The position numbers were made by a program, and so were the translations under genes. The notes below the pieces were generated by a model. That model was not told the origin of the DNA. It did no database searches and saw nothing but the letters and a program-made list of their open reading frames with translations. Shown one piece after another: positions 61,555-64,000 of a stretch of 64,000 bases of DNA. The stretch is taken from assembly GCA_947483075.1 (NCBI GenBank), contig CANKLE010000007.1, positions 1 to 64,000 on the forward strand, read 5' to 3'. The DNA is from Flavobacteriaceae bacterium (lineage in GTDB: Bacteria > Bacteroidota > Bacteroidia > Flavobacteriales > Flavobacteriaceae). Numbering within the stretch: the first letter of the stretch is position 1; each line of letters opens with the position of its first letter.

Positions 61555-64000
61555 ATGAGTACTAAATTCTCCGAGTACAAGGGCTTAGACCTGCCAACAG
61601 TGGCTTCAGAAATACTCGATTTTTGGAAAAAAGAACAGATTTTCGAGCAAAGTATTACGAGCCGCGAAGGCCATACCCCCTATGTGTTTTTTGAAGGTCC
61701 GCCATCGGCCAATGGATTGCCGGGCATACACCACGTGATGGCGCGTGCGATCAAAGATATTTTTTGCCGCTACAAAACCCAAAAAGGATTTCAAGTAAAA
61801 CGAAAAGCGGGTTGGGATACCCACGGTTTGCCTGTAGAATTAGGTACCGAAAAAGAATTAGGCATTACCAAAGAAGATATAGGCAAGACCATTTCGGTCG
61901 AAGAATACAACGAAGCCTGTAAAAAAACAGTCATGCGGTACACCGATGTGTGGAATGACCTCACCGAAAAGATGGGTTACTGGGTGGATATGAAAGATCC
62001 GTATGTAACCTACACGTCCAAATACATGGAAAGCGTGTGGTGGTTGTTGCAACAGATCTACCAAAAAGATTTGATGTACAAGGGCTACACCATTCAGCCG
62101 TATTCGCCCAAAGCGGGCACCGGATTGAGCTCGCACGAAGTAAACCAACCGGGCAGTTACCGCGATGTAACTGATACCACCATTGTGGCCCAATTTTTAG
62201 CCAAAACAGAAACTTTACCGGCCTTTTTACACGGATTTGGCCCCATCCATTTCTTGGCTTGGACGACTACTCCATGGACTTTACCCAGTAACACCGCGCT
62301 TACCGTGGGCCCGAAAATAGATTATGCATTAGTGCAAACTTATAACCAATATACCTTTGAACCCATTACGGTCGTATTGGCCAAAAATTTAGTAAGCAAA
62401 CAATTCAGTAAGCCTTATGTAGCCTGCACCGAAACAGCCGAAATGGCCGCCTACAACCCAGGCGATAAAACCATCCCGTATCAGGTGCTGACGAGTTTTG
62501 TGGGCAAAGATTTGGTAGGCATTCGCTACGAACAATTGTTGCCTTTCGCCTTGCCTTACCAACATCCGGAAAATGCATTCCGCGTAATTTCGGGCGATTT
62601 TGTGACCACCGAAGACGGAACCGGAATTGTGCACACCGCGCCAACGTTTGGTGCCGATGACGCCAAAGTGGCCAAAGAAGCTGTGCCCGAAGTACCGCCT
62701 ATGTTGGTCTTAGATTCAAACGGAAATCCTGTTCCTTTGGTTGATTTTCAAGGAAAATTTACGGCAAATATGGGCCCATACGCCGGCAAATATGTGAAAA
62801 ACGAATACTACGAAGCCGATGAGGCACCCGAGCGTTCGGTAGATGTAGAAATTGCCATCCAATTAAAAGAAGAAAACAAAGCCTTTAAGGTAGAGAAATA
62901 CGTGCACAGCTACCCGCATTGTTGGCGCACCGACAAACCCATTTTGTACTATCCGCTCGATTCTTGGTTCATCAAAGTAACCGAGATCAAAGACCGGATG
63001 TTTGAACTCAACGACAGCATCAATTGGAAACCCAAAGCCACCGGCGAAGGCCGTTTTGGCAATTGGCTAAAAAACGCCAACGACTGGAATTTGTCGCGTT
63101 CCCGCTACTGGGGAATTCCGTTGCCCATCTGGCGCACCGAAGACAAAACCGAAGAAATACTCATTGGCTCCGTAGCCGAATTGGTGTCCGAGATTCAAAA
63201 ATCAATGGCCGCTGGGGTGCAACAAACCAACCCGTTTGCCGGTTTTGAAGTGGGTAATATGTCTGAAGCCAATTACAACTTGGTCGATTTACACAAAAAT
63301 GTGGTCGATGCCATCGTCTTGGTTTCTCCTTCGGGCAAACCGATGCAGCGCGAAGCCGACTTAATTGACGTGTGGTTTGACAGCGGCGCCATGCCTTATG
63401 CGCAATGGCATTATCCGTTCGAAAACAAAGAGTTGATTGACGACAACAAAGCTTTTCCGGCCGATTTTATTGCCGAAGGCGTTGACCAAACCCGCGGCTG
63501 GTTTTATACGCTGCACGCCATTGGCACCCTGGTTTTTGATAAAATTGCCTATAAAAACGTAGTGTCTAATGGCTTGGTCTTAGACAAAAACGGCCAAAAA
63601 ATGTCCAAGCGATTGGGCAATGCCGTTGATCCGTTTGAAACCTTAAAAGAATATGGCCCCGATGCCACACGCTGGTACATGATTGCCAATGCCAATCCCT
63701 GGGACAACCTAAAATTTGACATCGAAGGCGTGGCCGAAGTACGCCGCAAATTCTTTGGCACGCTATACAACACCTATTCGTTCTTTGCTTTGTATGCCAA
63801 CATTGACGGATTTACTTATGCCGAGGCCGAAATTCCGCTCGAAGATCGTCCCGAAATTGACCAATGGATCATCTCAGAGCTGCATACACTCATTCAAGAA
63901 GTAGATTTGGCTTATGCCGATTACGAACCCACCAAAGCGGCACGCGCCATTTCTGAATTTGTACAAGAAAACCTCAGCAATTGGTATGTGCGTTTATGTC
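61555..64000 (+). CDS. ileS: Isoleucine--tRNA ligase, 5' part (truncated by the window edge)
   Basis: The open frame starts at the ATG at 61555 and runs without a stop for 815 codons to the right edge, so the C-terminal part, including the anticodon-binding region, is missing. The HIGH-equivalent is G57-I58-H59-H60 and KMSKR starts at K682. The editing CP1 insertion is present (HFLAWTTTPWTLPSN). Sequence style (GYTIQPYSPKAGTGLSSHEVNQ) is that of the eukaryote/archaea-like type 2 IleRS, which in other bacteria is associated with reduced mupirocin sensitivity; that is an inference here. A TACTTTCG near-match to the -7 box is about 31 bp upstream. Confidence 0.95.
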   Translation, partial: MSTKFSEYKGLDLPTVASEILDFWKKEQIFEQSITSREGHTPYVFFEGPPSANGLPGIHHVMARAIKDIFCRYKTQKGFQVKRKAGWDTHGLPVELGTEKELGITKEDIGKTISVEEYNEACKKTVMRYTDVWNDLTEKMGYWVDMKDPYVTYTSKYMESVWWLLQQIYQKDLMYKGYTIQPYSPKAGTGLSSHEVNQPGSYRDVTDTTIVAQFLAKTETLPAFLHGFGPIHFLAWTTTPWTLPSNTALTVGPKIDYALVQTYNQYTFEPITVVLAKNLVSKQFSKPYVACTETAEMAAYNPGDKTIPYQVLTSFVGKDLVGIRYEQLLPFALPYQHPENAFRVISGDFVTTEDGTGIVHTAPTFGADDAKVAKEAVPEVPPMLVLDSNGNPVPLVDFQGKFTANMGPYAGKYVKNEYYEADEAPERSVDVEIAIQLKEENKAFKVEKYVHSYPHCWRTDKPILYYPLDSWFIKVTEIKDRMFELNDSINWKPKATGEGRFGNWLKNANDWNLSRSRYWGIPLPIWRTEDKTEEILIGSVAELVSEIQKSMAAGVQQTNPFAGFEVGNMSEANYNLVDLHKNVVDAIVLVSPSGKPMQREADLIDVWFDSGAMPYAQWHYPFENKELIDDNKAFPADFIAEGVDQTRGWFYTLHAIGTLVFDKIAYKNVVSNGLVLDKNGQKMSKRLGNAVDPFETLKEYGPDATRWYMIANANPWDNLKFDIEGVAEVRRKFFGTLYNTYSFFALYANIDGFTYAEAEIPLEDRPEIDQWIISELHTLIQEVDLAYADYEPTKAARAISEFVQENLSNWYVRLC

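Noticed and set aside
1-64000. tRNA or rRNA genes
   Set aside because: No spacer shows a cloverleaf-like pattern or rRNA-like stretch on reading either strand; this was by eye and not by a covariance search.

Overview
The window comes from the chromosome of a Bacteroidota bacterium of the Flavobacteriaceae, most likely Flavobacterium or a close relative. Four signs support this: T9SS-type secreted proteins with a C-terminal sorting domain; a THC0290_0291-type outer-membrane protein; TAnnTTTG -7 promoter boxes with few Shine-Dalgarno sequences; and a complete moxR/DUF58/batABCDE aerotolerance operon. Most of the window is housekeeping DNA. I see no prophage, integrase, transposase, CRISPR array, tRNA or rRNA.

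Layout. 1-3.2 kb: a tiny secreted peptide made almost entirely of a 13-residue tandem repeat, a LytTR response regulator with Glu in place of the phospho-acceptor Asp, and glyS. 3.2-10.1 kb: comF, a Big_5 lipoprotein, a nitrilase-family omega-amidase, a GH92 mannosidase and an EEP-family hydrolase. 10.2-13.7 kb: sdhCAB. 13.9-18.5 kb: chaN-like gene, HMG-CoA synthase, aminopeptidase P, alpha/beta hydrolase. 18.5-27.2 kb: addB and addA with an OmpA-family gene and kbl between them. 27.4-31.2 kb: sodA, a candidate small RNA, purF, a PfkB kinase. 31.6-34.2 kb: a delta-60 repeat T9SS protein. 34.6-39.5 kb: iron-dependent alcohol dehydrogenase, gpsA, two unknown small proteins around pheS, cvpA. 39.5-48.5 kb: the eight-gene moxR-bat operon. 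48.7-54.6 kb: aldo/keto reductase, porZ-like gene and recO, gdhA. 54.9-61.1 kb: THC0290_0291-like protein, cystathionine gamma-synthase, DUF3298 lipoprotein, ArsC-like protein, EamA transporter, yicC, gmk, nadD. From 61.6 kb: ileS, cut by the right edge.

How the genes work together. Functional groups are succinate oxidation (sdhCAB), double-strand-break repair (addA, addB, recO), translation (glyS, pheS, ileS), purine and NAD supply (purF, gmk, nadD), isoprenoid entry through mevalonate (HMG-CoA synthase), envelope and secretion (OmpA-like, porZ, delta-60 protein, BatA-E), and oxygen defence (sodA).

The less ordinary material is mostly between genes. Four spacers (31.2-31.6, 34.2-34.6, 49.6-50.1 and 61.1-61.5 kb) are mosaics of a modular repeat whose best copy is bounded by 10-bp inverted ends GTATACTAAG/CTTAGTATAC. 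A separate long hairpin lies between the divergent addA and sodA genes. A compact promoter-plus-terminator unit between sodA and purF looks like an unannotated small RNA. A run of ten C residues abuts the start codon of an unknown gene near pheS. The 13-residue repeat peptide at the left edge is the most unusual protein. All functional statements are by reading and family recognition; no database search was run.
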